Assembly: GCF_003596405.1 (NCBI RefSeq)
Contig: NZ_QYUR01000008.1
Location: 806,001 to 870,000 of the forward strand
Length of the DNA stretch: 64,000 bases
Direction of reading: 5' to 3'
From: Pseudomonas cavernicola
Lineage (GTDB): Bacteria; Pseudomonadota; Gammaproteobacteria; Pseudomonadales; Pseudomonadaceae
Both the position numbers and the translations under genes were made by a program. The stretch's first letter is position 1, and the number at the start of each line of letters is the position of its first letter. The notes below the pieces were generated by a model, which ran no database searches, was not told the origin of the DNA, and saw nothing but the letters and a program-made list of their open reading frames with translations. Below, piece after piece: positions 41,758 through 52,331 of the stretch.

Positions 41758-42528
41758 ATGAGTCTGCAAGGCAAAACCGCACTGGTCACCGGCTCAACCA
41801 GCGGCATCGGCTTAGGGATAGCACTGAGCCTGGCCAAGGCCGGAGCCAACCTGGTACTGAATGGCTTCGGCGACGCCTCGGCGGCGATTACCGAGGTGGC
41901 CAAGCATGGCGGCAAGGTCGGCCATCACCCGGCGGATGTCTCCAGCCCGGAGCAGATCGCTGAGATGATCGCCAACGCCGAGCGCGATTTCGGTGGCATC
42001 GACATCTTGGTCAACAACGCCGGCATCCAGCATGTCGCGCCAGTGGACGAGTTTCCGGTGGAGCGCTGGGATTCGATCATCGCCATCAACCTCTCCTCGG
42101 TATTCCACGCCACCCGCCTGGCGCTGCCGGGCATGCGCTCACGCGGCTGGGGGCGGATCGTCAATATCGCTTCGGTACATGGCCTGGTCGGCTCGGTGAA
42201 CAAAGCCGCTTATGTCGCCGCCAAGCATGGCGTGATCGGTCTGACCAAGGTGGTGGCACTGGAAACCGCCACGACCAATATCACCTGCAATGCGCTCTGC
42301 CCCGGCTGGGTGCTGACGCCACTGGTGCAGCAACAGATCGACCAGCGCGCCCTGGCCGACGGTGACCTTGACCGTGCACGCCGCGACTTGCTGGCGGAAA
42401 AACAACCCTCGCTGGAGTTTGTCACCCCCGGCCAACTCGGCGAGCTGGTGCTGTTTCTCAGCAGCGACGCCGCCAGCCAGGTTCGCGGTGCAGCCTGGAA
42501 CGTCGACGGCGGCTGGCTGGCGCAATGA
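41758..42528 (+). CDS. bdhA: D-3-hydroxybutyrate dehydrogenase
   Basis: A short-chain dehydrogenase of 256 residues that oxidises 3-hydroxybutyrate to acetoacetate with NAD. The nucleotide loop is TGSTSGIGLGIA (about 11-22), then NNAGIQH (about 88), and the catalytic Ser-Tyr-Lys set is IASVHGLVGSVNKAAYVAAKHG (about 138-159). The segment GWVLTPLVQQQI is characteristic of 3-hydroxybutyrate dehydrogenases. The start is ATG 41,758 after AAGGAGAG; the frame opens earlier in the hairpin region. Confidence 0.94.
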   Translation: MSLQGKTALVTGSTSGIGLGIALSLAKAGANLVLNGFGDASAAITEVAKHGGKVGHHPADVSSPEQIAEMIANAERDFGGIDILVNNAGIQHVAPVDEFPVERWDSIIAINLSSVFHATRLALPGMRSRGWGRIVNIASVHGLVGSVNKAAYVAAKHGVIGLTKVVALETATTNITCNALCPGWVLTPLVQQQIDQRALADGDLDRARRDLLAEKQPSLEFVTPGQLGELVLFLSSDAASQVRGAAWNVDGGWLAQ

Positions 42529-42628
42529 CGCCCCACGACCAGAACTGGTCGCCAGGCGTAAAGGTGACAGTTAGATTCGCCCTTACACTCCCAACAAGAA
42601 TTGCCTTTTAAAGCTTCAGGACTCTGCC

Positions 42629-44584
<1,956 letters not shown>

Positions 44585-44590
44585 AAAGCC

Positions 44591-44648
44591 ATTCGCGAAT
44601 AAATTCGCTCCTACAAGGACACCGTGTAGGAGCGAATTCATTCGCGAC
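44591..44648. repeat. REP doublet upstream of the REP transposase gene
   Basis: Two inverted units, ATTCGCGAATAAATTCGCTC-CTAC and GTAGGAGCGAATTCATTCGC-GA, separated by ten bases. They sit between the synthetase stop and the transposase gene and belong to the same family as the doublet on the other side of the gene and at 62,223-62,292. Confidence 0.9.
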
Positions 44649-44672
44649 CACAGAAACCCAGGAGGCAACGGA

Positions 44673-45137
44673 ATGCCCATCCAGCACTCGCCGCACGCCC
44701 GCAACCTGCGTCTAGGTCGCTTCTCCGAACTTGGTCGTAGCTATCACATCACCACCGTTACCCAGCGACGAACTCCTGCTTTCCAAGATTTCGCCTGTGC
44801 CCGCCTGCTGATCCTGGAGATGCGCCGTTGTACTGAGGAAAGTTTGGTGGAGTCGCTCGCCTGGGTCGTCATGCCGGACCATCTGCACTGGCTGGTTACG
44901 CTTAGGCAAGGCAGCCTGGCTCAGCTGATGAAGCGCCTGAAGGCCAGCAGCACACAGGCCATAAACCGGCACACAGGCCTAAGCAGACGCCTCTGGCAAC
45001 CCGGTTACCATGACCAAGCCGTACGGCGTGAAGACGATACACAAGCCATAGCCCGCTATATCGTCGCCAACCCGCTCAGGGCCAAACTGGTCACGCGTAT
45101 CGGCGACTATCCATTCTGGGACGCCACCTGGCTATGA
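44673..45137 (+). CDS. REP-associated tyrosine transposase (RAYT)
   Basis: A single-domain Y1 transposase of 154 residues. The metal-binding histidine pair is His70 and His72 in MPDHLHWLV and the catalytic tyrosine is Tyr112 in QPGYHDQAVR. The family nicks and joins single-stranded REP DNA and is thought to spread REP sequences. AGGAGG precedes the ATG at 44,673. The gene lies between REP doublets at 44,591 and 45,166, the usual arrangement of a REP-dependent unit. It is intact and probably stable at this site. Confidence 0.93.
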   Translation: MPIQHSPHARNLRLGRFSELGRSYHITTVTQRRTPAFQDFACARLLILEMRRCTEESLVESLAWVVMPDHLHWLVTLRQGSLAQLMKRLKASSTQAINRHTGLSRRLWQPGYHDQAVRREDDTQAIARYIVANPLRAKLVTRIGDYPFWDATWL

Positions 45138-45165
45138 ATGTACCCTTACATGATTGATACGGTCC

Positions 45166-45242
45166 CTTCGCGAATAAATTCGCTCCTACGTGACACCCGG
45201 CGTCATGAAGCAAACCTGTAGGAACGGATTTATCCGCGAAGG
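45166..45242. repeat. REP doublet downstream of the REP transposase gene
   Basis: CCTTCGCGAATAAATTCGCT-CCTAC at 45,166 faces GTAGGAACGGATTTATCCGC-GAAGG ending at 45,242, with about 30 nt between. The second unit differs from the first at a few positions that keep the stem paired (GCGGATAAAT type). Confidence 0.88.
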
Positions 45243-45254
45243 CATCGTCCTAAC

Positions 45255-45332
45255 TTTGTAGGACGCAGTTAAGACACTGACCGCAAACTGAATCACTTTG
45301 TTGTTTTAATTGGCGGATTTACCCCCCTATCA
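45255..45332. repeat. Copy 1 of an approximately 85-bp palindromic element (diverged)
   Basis: Begins TTTGTAGGACGCAGTTAAGAC and ends TTGTTTTAATTGGCGGATTT-ACC. Compared with the better copies at 46,061 and 47,886 the outer GTAGGGCGGG and CCCGCCCTAC arms are worn, but the inner TTAA-GACAC...TTGTTTTAATTGGCGG part is recognisable. It is non-coding and upstream of the glutathione transferase gene. Confidence 0.7.
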
Positions 45333-45395
45333 ACTAAGCATCGGCTACGGTCGGCTGAACTGATGCGCTAGCCGGAATTAAGCCAAGGAGAGACC

Positions 45396-46034
45396 ATGCA
45401 ACTTATCGGAATGCTCGATTCGCCTTATGTCCGCCGTGTAGCGGTGTCGCTACAACTGCTCGATGTGCCGTTTGAGCATTGCTCAATCTCGGTTTTCAGT
45501 ACTTTCGAGCAATTCCGCCAGATCAATCCAGTCGTCAAGGCGCCTTCTCTCGTCTGCGACGACGACACAGTGTTGATGGATTCAACACTCATCCTTGAGT
45601 ATGCAGAGAGCCTTGCCAGCCCACGAAGGTCTCTCATGCCCGCCACAATCGGCGAGCGCCAGCGTGCTCTGCGCATCATTGGTTTGGCTCTCGCCGCCTG
45701 CGAGAAGAGTGTTCAAATCATCTACGAACGCAATCTCCGCCCGGCCGAAAAGCAACACGAACCCTGGTTATCCCGCGTTACCGGTCAGTTGCTGGCAGCC
45801 TATGAGGCACTGGAGTTGGAGCTCTTGCGAGCGCCGCTTGCTGCAGAGAGCGACTCAATCAACCAAGCCGGCGTCACCACTGCGGTAGCCTGGCACTTCA
45901 CGCAAGCAATGCTGCCCGAAGTCGTTATTGCGTCGGCGTTCCCCGCGCTACAGCAGTTCTCAGCTGCGGCCGAAGCTTTACCTGAATTCAGCGCAGCACC
46001 TCATGGGGCGGGCATTTACCAACCTATCGGCTAA
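45396..46034 (+). CDS. Glutathione S-transferase family protein
   Basis: A 212-residue cytosolic protein. The N-terminal thioredoxin-like domain (1-75) includes SPYVRRVAVSLQLLDVPFEH with Ser9 at the usual active-site position, a cis-proline segment NPVVKAPSLVCDD and the glutathione-binding DSTLILEYAES (about 62-72). A helical domain follows. The substrate cannot be told. AAGGAGAG lies before ATG 45,396. It is a single-gene unit between palindromic repeats. Confidence 0.88.
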   Translation: MQLIGMLDSPYVRRVAVSLQLLDVPFEHCSISVFSTFEQFRQINPVVKAPSLVCDDDTVLMDSTLILEYAESLASPRRSLMPATIGERQRALRIIGLALAACEKSVQIIYERNLRPAEKQHEPWLSRVTGQLLAAYEALELELLRAPLAAESDSINQAGVTTAVAWHFTQAMLPEVVIASAFPALQQFSAAAEALPEFSAAPHGAGIYQPIG

Positions 46035-46060
46035 CCCAGCCGTCAACCGGACAGAGCCTT

Positions 46061-46148
46061 GTAGGGCGGGTGAAACCCGCGCAGTTAAAACACTGATGAC
46101 AGACTGAAATTATTTTTTCTTTTGTTTGGCGGGTTTCACCCGCCCTAC
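46061..46148. repeat. Copy 2 of the palindromic element (complete)
   Basis: Outer arms GTAGGGCGGGTGAAACCCGC and GCGGGTTTCACCCGCCCTAC pair over the full element ends; inside are GTTAAAACACTGATGACAG and a T-rich stretch. It lies 27 nt after the transferase stop and may end its transcript. Confidence 0.85.
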
Positions 46149-46169
46149 CCACTAACTTCTCGTACATAA

Positions 46170-46208
46170 CCCAACAAAAAGCCTGGACATTCCGGGCTCT
46201 TTGTTGGG
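46170..46208. terminator. Strong hairpin, possible terminator
   Basis: CCCAACAAAAAGCCTGG pairs with CCGGGCTCTTTGTTGGG with one mismatch around a short loop. There is no T run after it, so it may be a repeat, not an intrinsic terminator. The rest of 46,209-46,288 shows nothing. Confidence 0.5.
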
Positions 46209-46288
46209 CGAGAAGAAACCAAATACCCACGGCCAAATCGTGATGAGGGGCGGCGTAGGAAAGTTCTTGATTTAGCCTTGCAGACTTG

Positions 46289-46359
46289 TAGGGCGGATTA
46301 AAACAATAATCGCCAACCTACAATATTGCGCTGTTTTTATTGGCGGGTTTAACCCGCCA
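46289..46359. repeat. Copy 3 of the palindromic element (shortened)
   Basis: GTAGGGCGGATTAAAACAATAATCGCC...TTGGCGGGTTTAACCCGCC. The inner hairpin GGCGGGTTTAACCCGCC is intact and the outer right arm is cut. It lies 30 nt before the next gene. Confidence 0.8.
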
Positions 46360-46388
46360 AAATCGCAATTAATTTAGGTCTCCCCTCG

Positions 46389-47072
46389 ATGTCGTCCCTC
46401 ATATCTTCCCTCCGTACATCCTTCTTCACCCTTCTGTTTTCCCTGCTTTGTACGGCTGTTCAGGCCGAACCCGCGCCGCCGTCGATCATGGACAACCTGA
46501 TGGATATCGATCGTTACCTGCTGTTGTACGGCAGTACAGGCGACGAGCGTTTCCTCGAACGTCTGGCTCAGCAGGGCAAGCTGCTCCAGGCACGCATCAC
46601 CGAGGAGCAGAACGCCAGGATCCTGCTCGACATCTGGTCGCTCTATCAGGAACAGTTGGCAAAGGTGCGGCAGGCATTCGTCAACGAGGAAACGGACCTG
46701 AAGAAGGCCGTGCGGCAGTCGCTGGAAGTGGTCCGAGTATTCGATGACTTCGTATTAGGCCAGGAACAGCAAGCCTCGCCCTCGCTGGCGGACAACCTGC
46801 GCGCCTTGGCATTAGGCAAGGTGCGCCAGGCCAGCAGCCATTTGCTGGAAAAACCATTGCCGGAGGAAGACACCGGCAAGCTGCTGACCCTAAGCGAAAC
46901 CATTGAGGCGCAGATGGCAAGCCTACCCACCAGCGTCGATCCGAAGAGTTGGCAGAATGATTTGCGCATGCGCTGGCATTATCTAAAGACCACCATGCGT
47001 GACGACGCGCTGTTGCGCTATCCATTCAATTCCCAGATAGAGAAGATGCTGGCGACACTGAGCCAGCACTAG
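46389..47072 (+). CDS. Secreted or periplasmic protein of unknown function
   Basis: A 227-residue protein not recognised. Residues 1-26 form a signal peptide (hydrophobic TSFFTLLFSLLCTAVQA, cut after QA). The rest is hydrophilic and helical, rich in Leu, Glu and Gln, with no cysteines in the mature part and no transmembrane segment, which suggests a periplasmic helical bundle. There is no clear Shine-Dalgarno before ATG 46,389. It is flanked by palindromic repeats on both sides, so it is probably transcribed alone. Confidence 0.75.
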   Translation: MSSLISSLRTSFFTLLFSLLCTAVQAEPAPPSIMDNLMDIDRYLLLYGSTGDERFLERLAQQGKLLQARITEEQNARILLDIWSLYQEQLAKVRQAFVNEETDLKKAVRQSLEVVRVFDDFVLGQEQQASPSLADNLRALALGKVRQASSHLLEKPLPEEDTGKLLTLSETIEAQMASLPTSVDPKSWQNDLRMRWHYLKTTMRDDALLRYPFNSQIEKMLATLSQH

Positions 47073-47081
47073 CCGTGTAAG

Positions 47082-47128
47082 GTAGGTAAAACCCGCGCGG
47101 TTAAAATATTGATCGCAAACCCGCCCCC
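47082..47128. repeat. Copy 4 of the palindromic element (left part only)
   Basis: GTAGGTAAAACCCGCGCGGTTAAAATATTGATCGCAAACCCGCCC matches the left half of the complete copies and then stops, 12 nt before the start of the next gene. Confidence 0.7.
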
Positions 47129-47140
47129 AAGGCCTTGTAT

Positions 47141-47797
47141 ATGCGAATCGCAGTGCTAGCTGTAGTCCTGATGCTGTTCGGCTGTGCCAACGTGCCGGGC
47201 CCGCCAACCGACGAGGCGCCGTGCGGTGCCTCGCGGGTTTTCTATGTGGTGAACCATGGCTGGCATACCGGGCTGGTGATCGCGAGCCGCGATCTGCTGA
47301 AGGCGCTTCCCGCACTTACAGATGAATTTGCCGACGCGCAGTTCGTCGAGATCGGCTGGGGCGACGCCGGGTTCTATCGGGCCCCGGAAGTCACCCTGGG
47401 CCTCGCCCTGCGCGCCTTGTTCCGCTCGCAGGCAACCGTACTGCATGTCGTCAAGGTATCCGAGGATCCCCAACGTTACTTCGCGGGCAGTGAAATGATC
47501 GAGCTTCGGGTCACGGAAGACGGGTATCGGCAACTGCTGGCGTTCGTGGCGAGGACCTTCACTCGCTCCCCCAAGGAAGAAGTAGAGGCGCTTGGCCCCG
47601 GCCTCTATGGCAACAGTCGGTTCTACCGGGCTGGCGGCAGCTACTCCCTGTCCTATACCTGCAATACCTGGGTCGCCGAGGCCGTCGCCGCCAGTGGTTT
47701 GCCGATATCGAGCGCATCGGTCCTCACGGCAGGGAGCGTCATGTCCCAGCTAAGGCAGGCCACATCGGTAACTACATCCTGCGTCTATGCACACTGA
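47141..47797 (+). CDS. DUF2459-type lipoprotein
   Basis: A 218-residue protein resembling the TIGR02117/DUF2459 family, of unknown function. The N terminus MRIAVLAVVLMLFGCANVPG has a lipobox (LFGC, cysteine at about 15), so it is probably a membrane-anchored lipoprotein. Family-like segments are VVNHGWHTGLVI (about 38-49), EIGWGDAGFYRAP and YTCNTWVAEAVAASGLP; the His and Cys-Asn residues look like a papain-like or NlpC-type arrangement, which is my inference. A TTG start 6 nt upstream is possible; I chose the ATG at 47,141. Confidence 0.78.
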   Translation: MRIAVLAVVLMLFGCANVPGPPTDEAPCGASRVFYVVNHGWHTGLVIASRDLLKALPALTDEFADAQFVEIGWGDAGFYRAPEVTLGLALRALFRSQATVLHVVKVSEDPQRYFAGSEMIELRVTEDGYRQLLAFVARTFTRSPKEEVEALGPGLYGNSRFYRAGGSYSLSYTCNTWVAEAVAASGLPISSASVLTAGSVMSQLRQATSVTTSCVYAH

Positions 47798-47885
47798 GGT
47801 GCGGTAAACGGCGTGCTGCCAACGCGCATCGTTACACTTGCCCCGGCTGGCGGCATCCGCGCAGGCATCACCGCTACGCAGCCTT

Positions 47886-47974
47886 GTAGGGTGGGTGAAA
47901 CCCTTGCGGTTAAAACACCGATGGGCGACTGAGATTATTGCGTTGTTTTAATTGGCGGGTTCCACCCGCCCTAC
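47886..47974. repeat. Copy 5 of the palindromic element (complete)
   Basis: GTAGGGTGGGTGAAACCC...TTGGCGGGTTCCACCCGCCCTAC, with the inner GGTTAAAACACCGAT and TTGTTTTAATT parts as in copy 2. It lies between two convergent genes. Copies 1-5 fall within 2.7 kb. Confidence 0.85.
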
Positions 47975-48003
47975 CAACTAGCCCACTCCAGCCATTCGCA
48001 GGT

Positions 48004-48600
48004 TCAGAGGTAAGGGCCAATCACGGCCAGCGCCCTTTCCACGAATGCCTCTTTCTCCCCCACTGGCGCCACGTAATGCAATGCCGAGGCACAGGCATCC
48101 TCGCCCGCCAGTTTCGCTATCACCCAGGCCGCCAGATAGGGGGCCGACAGGCAGCCACCGGCAGTGGCCAGGTTGCCCTTGGCGTAGAACGGCTGGTCCA
48201 GCACGCGCACGCCCGCCTCGATCACCCAGGGTTTGCTGGTCAGATCGGTGCAGGCCGGTAGTTCGCCAAGCAGACCCAGTTTCGTCATCAGCAAGGCGCC
48301 CGAGCACTGCGAGCCTATCAACTGGCGCTGCGGATCGAGCTGCAGGCGGTCGAGGATGAAACGATCCTCGGCAATCGCACGAGTTTGGACACCGCTACCA
48401 AACAGCACCACATCGGCGCCGTTGGCATATTCCAACGGCTGTTGGGCCTGCACGACCACGCCATTCATGGAGGTGACCGACGGCCGCGGGCAGGTGATCT
48501 GCGCTTCCCAGCCCTGGCTGCGCATGCGGTTGAGCACACCCGCGGCAACAAAGGAGTCCAGTTCGTTGAAACCCTCGAACGTCAGCACGGCAATACGCAT
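48004..48600 (-). CDS. DJ-1/PfpI family protein
   Basis: A 198-residue protein of the class I glutamine amidotransferase-like superfamily. MRIAVLTFEGFNELDSF opens the fold with the family glutamate at about 9, and Cys99 in GSQCSGALLM is at the nucleophile elbow. Relatives include glyoxalase III-like enzymes, isonitrile hydratases and AraC-type sensor domains without the helix-turn-helix. The start is ATG 48,600, with GGAGGAT before it; an open frame continues 138 nt upstream without family match. The exact reaction is unknown. Confidence 0.85.
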   Translation of the reverse strand: MRIAVLTFEGFNELDSFVAAGVLNRMRSQGWEAQITCPRPSVTSMNGVVVQAQQPLEYANGADVVLFGSGVQTRAIAEDRFILDRLQLDPQRQLIGSQCSGALLMTKLGLLGELPACTDLTSKPWVIEAGVRVLDQPFYAKGNLATAGGCLSAPYLAAWVIAKLAGEDACASALHYVAPVGEKEAFVERALAVIGPYL

Positions 48601-48777
48601 CACATCCTCCCGGATCGCAGGTTCGCAATTGACTGCAAGCCACGAATCTATGCGTCCTCGGTCGTGAGCGGTAAGTACAGCGGGAAATAAATTTATCCGT
48701 ACAGGTTGGGCAGCCTCGAGGCAAAAGGCTGCTGCCAAGCCCGAATAGCGTTGCGCCGATCCGGGCTACACCTACGC

Positions 48778-49983
48778 TCAAATCCCAGGCCGGCCCGGGT
48801 CTTCCGGTGGAGCGTGTTCTTCCAGCTCTTCGAGTTTCAGTTCCAGGCTCCAATCGCCGACATCGGCGACCTTGGCTGGTGCGGCAGCGGCTGGCACGGC
48901 GACGGGGGCCGGGGCCACTGGTTCCTCGCGGTAGAGCTTGAGCTTGAGCCGCACGTTGTTCGCCGAGTCGGCGTTTTTCACCGCTTCTTCTTCGTCGATG
49001 ACGCCTTCGTGGACCAGATCGATCAGCGCCTGGTCGAAGGTCTGCATCCCCAGGTTCTTGGATTTCTCCATGATTTCCTTGATATCGCCAAACTCGCTGC
49101 GTTTGATCAGGTCACGGATGGTCGGCGTGCCAAGCAACACTTCCACCGCCGCACGGCGCTTGCCGTCGCTGGTTTTTACCAAGCGCTGGGAGACGAAGGC
49201 CTTGAGGTTGTTGCCCAGGTCGTTCAACAACTGTGGCCGGCGTTCTTCCGGGAAGAAGTTGATGATGCGGTCCAGCGCCTGGTTGGCGTTGTTGGCGTGC
49301 AGCGTCGAGATCGCCAGGTGGCCGGTGTCGGCGAAAGCCAGGGCGTGTTCCATGGTCTCGCGGTCGCGGATCTCGCCGATCAGGATCACATCCGGCGCCT
49401 GACGCAGGGTGTTTTTCAGTGCGGCATGGAAGCTGCGGGTGTCCACGCCGACTTCACGCTGGTTGATGATCGACTTCTTGTGCCGGTGCACGTACTCGAC
49501 CGGGTCTTCGATGGTGATGATATGCCCGCCACTATTGCGGTTGCGGTAGTCGATCAACGCCGCCAAGGAGGTGGATTTGCCCGAGCCGGTGCCACCGACG
49601 AAGAGCACCAGCCCGCGCTTTTCCATTACCGTTTTGAGCAGCACCTCCGGCAATTTGAGGTCTTCGAACTTGGGGATTTCCATCTTGATATTGCGCGCGA
49701 CGATGGACACTTCATTGCGCTGCTTGAAGATGTTGATGCGAAAACGCCCGATGCTCGCCAGCGAGATGGCCAGGTTCATCTCCAGTTCACGCTCGAACTC
49801 GATCTTCTGCGCCGAGTCCATGATCGAGTCGGCAATGGCCGCGACTTCGCCAGCTTTCAGCGGCTCGCTGCTAAGAGGTTTGAGTACACCGTTGAATTTT
49901 GCACAGGGTGGCGCCCCGGTGGACAGATAGAGGTCAGAACCATCCTGGGTGGCCAGGATTTTCAGCATTGGATTGAGGTCCAT
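48778..49983 (-). CDS. PilT/PilU-family pilus ATPase
   Basis: A 401-residue type IV pilus retraction-type ATPase. Walker A GGTGSGKST is near residue 135, the Asp box ITIEDPVEYVH near 162, Walker B LRQAPDVILIGEIRDRETM near 198 and the His box TGHLAISTLHANNANQAL near 222. Overall it is nearer to PilU than PilT (RGLVLFVG, SGGHI, HRHKKSIINQREVGVDT). The C terminus has an extra tail of about 45 residues rich in Ala, Pro and Glu. No pilT or other pil gene is adjacent, so it is an orphan. The start is ATG 49,983 (MDLNPMLK). Probably cytoplasmic, acting at the pilus base. Confidence 0.88.
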   Translation of the reverse strand: MDLNPMLKILATQDGSDLYLSTGAPPCAKFNGVLKPLSSEPLKAGEVAAIADSIMDSAQKIEFERELEMNLAISLASIGRFRINIFKQRNEVSIVARNIKMEIPKFEDLKLPEVLLKTVMEKRGLVLFVGGTGSGKSTSLAALIDYRNRNSGGHIITIEDPVEYVHRHKKSIINQREVGVDTRSFHAALKNTLRQAPDVILIGEIRDRETMEHALAFADTGHLAISTLHANNANQALDRIINFFPEERRPQLLNDLGNNLKAFVSQRLVKTSDGKRRAAVEVLLGTPTIRDLIKRSEFGDIKEIMEKSKNLGMQTFDQALIDLVHEGVIDEEEAVKNADSANNVRLKLKLYREEPVAPAPVAVPAAAAPAKVADVGDWSLELKLEELEEHAPPEDPGRPGI

Positions 49984-50137
49984 GGGTACTCGTCCGCAAG
50001 GCATTGTCGTTATTAGTTAGGCCACTCTGCGCCGGCATCCGGCGTGTCTTGGTCAGGCTTATGAGCAGCGGCTGCTGCACGATAAATGCAGAGCAATCCT
50101 GGCACAATGCAGCATCCGTTCAGATGAGAAATCGATC

Positions 50138-50416
50138 ATGGCCAAAGCAATGGCTCGCCACATTCTGGTCAAAACCGAAGCCGAAGCCGCCGAGCTGAAA
50201 AAACGCATCGCTAATGGCGAGGCCTTCGATGTATTGGCGAAAAAGTACTCAACCTGCCCCTCGGGCAAACGCGGTGGCGATCTCGGTGAAGTGCGCCCAG
50301 GGCAGATGGTCCGGGCGATTGATCAGGTGATCTTCAAAAAGCCCCTGCGTGAAGTGCACGGCCCAGTGAAAAGCCAGTTCGGCTATCACCTGGTGCAGGT
50401 GTTTTATCGCGAGTGA
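50138..50416 (+). CDS. ppiC: Parvulin-type peptidyl-prolyl isomerase
   Basis: A 92-residue single-domain parvulin, the size of E. coli PpiC. It reads ARHILVKTEAEAAELKKRI, FDVLAKKYSTCPSGKRGGDLGEVRPGQMV and FGYHLVQVFYRE, with the two histidines and the glycine-rich loop of the family. There is no signal peptide, so it is cytoplasmic. The gene stands alone, divergent from the pilus ATPase gene. Confidence 0.93.
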   Translation: MAKAMARHILVKTEAEAAELKKRIANGEAFDVLAKKYSTCPSGKRGGDLGEVRPGQMVRAIDQVIFKKPLREVHGPVKSQFGYHLVQVFYRE

Positions 50417-50429
50417 CCTGAAAACTACT

Positions 50430-50550
50430 GCGCTCGACTATGCGGCGTTGAAATCAGGTTCAAAATGCTCATGTACGACTTGTACACTCCGCTTTCTCAC
50501 CTGATTTCGCCTGGCCTAGCCTTCGCTCGCTACGTTTTCAACAGTCGCTG
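50430..50550. repeat. Dispersed-repeat-like intergenic element
   Basis: A spaced inverted repeat, GAAATCAGGT at 50,450-50,459 and ACCTGATTTC at 50,499-50,508, surrounds TGTACGACTTGTACA; GAAAAC at the left and GTTTTC at the right flank it. Similar sequences are common between genes in pseudomonads from memory. It is non-coding. The rest of 50,417-50,658 shows nothing else. Confidence 0.5.
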
Positions 50551-50658
50551 CAAAAGCGCCACCCAATCCGTCTATCTCCAGAACTGCCCTTCAGCGCCCT
50601 AACCCGCTACAATCGCGACCCTTTCGCGCTGCGTGCGCTCGCTTCCTGGACCAGATTC

Positions 50659-52248
50659 GTGATCTCCACCGCCAATATCACTATGCAATTCGGGGCTAAA
50701 CCCCTGTTTGAGAACGTTTCCGTCAAGTTCGGCAACGGCAACCGTTACGGCCTGATCGGGGCTAATGGCTGCGGCAAGTCGACCTTTATGAAGATCCTCG
50801 GTGGCGATCTGGAGTCCTCCGGCGGCCAGGTGATGCTGGAACCGAACGTGCGCCTGGGTAAATTGCGCCAGGATCAGTTCGCCTACGAAGAATTCAGCGT
50901 GATCGATACCGTGATCATGGGCCACGAAGAGCTGTGGAAGGTCAAAGCCGAGCGCGACCGCATCTATTCGCTGCCGGAAATGAGCGAAGACGACGGCATG
51001 GCCGTAGCCGAGCTGGAAACCGAATTCGCCGAAATGGACGGCTACACCGCTGAATCCCGTGCGGGCGAGCTGCTGCTCGGCCTGGGCATTCCGCTGAGCC
51101 AGCATTTCGGCCCGATGAGCGAAGTCTCGCCAGGTTGGAAGCTGCGCGTGCTGCTGGCCCAGGCGCTGTTCTCCGACCCGGAAGTGCTGCTGCTGGATGA
51201 ACCGACCAACCACCTGGACATCAACACCATCCGCTGGCTGGAAAACATCCTGACGGCGCGTAACAGCACCATGATTATCATTTCCCACGATCGGCACTTC
51301 CTCAACAGCGTGTGCACCCACATGGCTGACCTGGATTACGGCGAGCTGCGCCTGTTCCCGGGCAACTACGACGAGTACATGACCGCCGCCACTCAGTCGC
51401 GCGAGCAGTTGCTGTCCGATAACGCCAAGAAGAAAGCCCAGATCGCCGAGCTGCAGACCTTCGTCAGCCGCTTCTCGGCCAACGCCTCGAAAGCCAAGCA
51501 GGCGACTTCGCGCGCCAAGCAGATCGACAAGATCCAGCTGGCCGAGGTCAAACCGTCCAGCCGCGTCAGCCCGTTTATCCGCTTCGAACAAACCAAAAAG
51601 CTGCATCGCCAGGCCGTGCATGTGGAAAACATGGCCAAAGGCTTCGACGGCAAGCCGTTGTTCAAAGGCTTCAGCTTCACCGTGGAAGCCGGCGAGCGCC
51701 TGGCCATCATCGGCCCGAACGGCATTGGTAAAACCACCCTGCTGCGCACCTTGGTCGGCGAACTGAGCCCAGACGCAGGTTCGGTGAAATGGACTGAAAG
51801 CGCCGAGCTGGGTTACTACGCCCAGGATCACGCCGACGACTTCGCCGACGAGAGCAACCTGTTCGACTGGATGGGTCGTTGGACTCAGGGCGGCGAGCAA
51901 GTGGTACGCGGCACCCTCGGCCGTATGCTGTTTTCCAACGACGAGATCCTGAAATCGGTCAAAGTCATTTCCGGTGGTGAGCAGGGCCGCATGCTGTTCG
52001 GCAAGCTGATCCTGCAAAAGCCCAACGTACTGATCATGGACGAACCGACCAACCACTTGGACATGGAGTCCATCGAAGCACTCAACCTGGCGCTGGAGAA
52101 CTATCCGGGCACGCTGATCTTCGTCAGCCATGACCGTGAGTTCGTATCCTCCCTGGCCACGCGCATTATCGAGCTGTCCGCCAGCGGTGTGGTGGACTTC
52201 AGCGGCACCTACGACGACTACCTGCGTAGCCAGGGCGTTGTGGTCTGA
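50659..52248 (+). CDS. ybiT: ABC-F family ATPase YbiT
   Basis: A 529-residue protein with two ATPase domains and no membrane segments, the ABC-F layout; E. coli YbiT is nearly the same length. Domain 1 has Walker [10 protein letters not shown] (about 36) and [11 protein letters not shown]; the signature there is VSPGWKLRV, as is usual for this branch. The linker (about 240-300) is charged and helical. Domain 2 has [18 protein letters not shown] and [15 protein letters not shown] proteins bind the ribosome E site and relieve stalled translation. The start codon is GTG at 50,659. A clear terminator follows. Confidence 0.93.
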   Translation: MISTANITMQFGAKPLFENVSVKFGNGNRYGLIGANGCGKSTFMKILGGDLESSGGQVMLEPNVRLGKLRQDQFAYEEFSVIDTVIMGHEELWKVKAERDRIYSLPEMSEDDGMAVAELETEFAEMDGYTAESRAGELLLGLGIPLSQHFGPMSEVSPGWKLRVLLAQALFSDPEVLLLDEPTNHLDINTIRWLENILTARNSTMIIISHDRHFLNSVCTHMADLDYGELRLFPGNYDEYMTAATQSREQLLSDNAKKKAQIAELQTFVSRFSANASKAKQATSRAKQIDKIQLAEVKPSSRVSPFIRFEQTKKLHRQAVHVENMAKGFDGKPLFKGFSFTVEAGERLAIIGPNGIGKTTLLRTLVGELSPDAGSVKWTESAELGYYAQDHADDFADESNLFDWMGRWTQGGEQVVRGTLGRMLFSNDEILKSVKVISGGEQGRMLFGKLILQKPNVLIMDEPTNHLDMESIEALNLALENYPGTLIFVSHDREFVSSLATRIIELSASGVVDFSGTYDDYLRSQGVVV

Positions 52249-52269
52249 TTACGGCTGTAACGCGTCACT

Positions 52270-52302
52270 AAAAACGCCCCGTTTCGACGGGGCGTTTTGT
52301 TT
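52270..52302 (+). terminator. Intrinsic terminator after ybiT
   Basis: AAAACGCCCCGTTTCGACGG-GGCGTTTTGTTT: an eleven-pair stem (AAAACGCCCCG with CGGGGCGTTTT) and a T-rich tail, 21 nt after the stop codon. Confidence 0.93.
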
Positions 52303-52331
52303 AGGGTAACTCGCAAGCAAGAGGCAACATC

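Noticed and set aside
45255..47974. CRISPR array from the repeated elements
   Set aside because: Repeats are about 85 bp, irregularly spaced by hundreds of bases with genes between them, and no cas genes are present.
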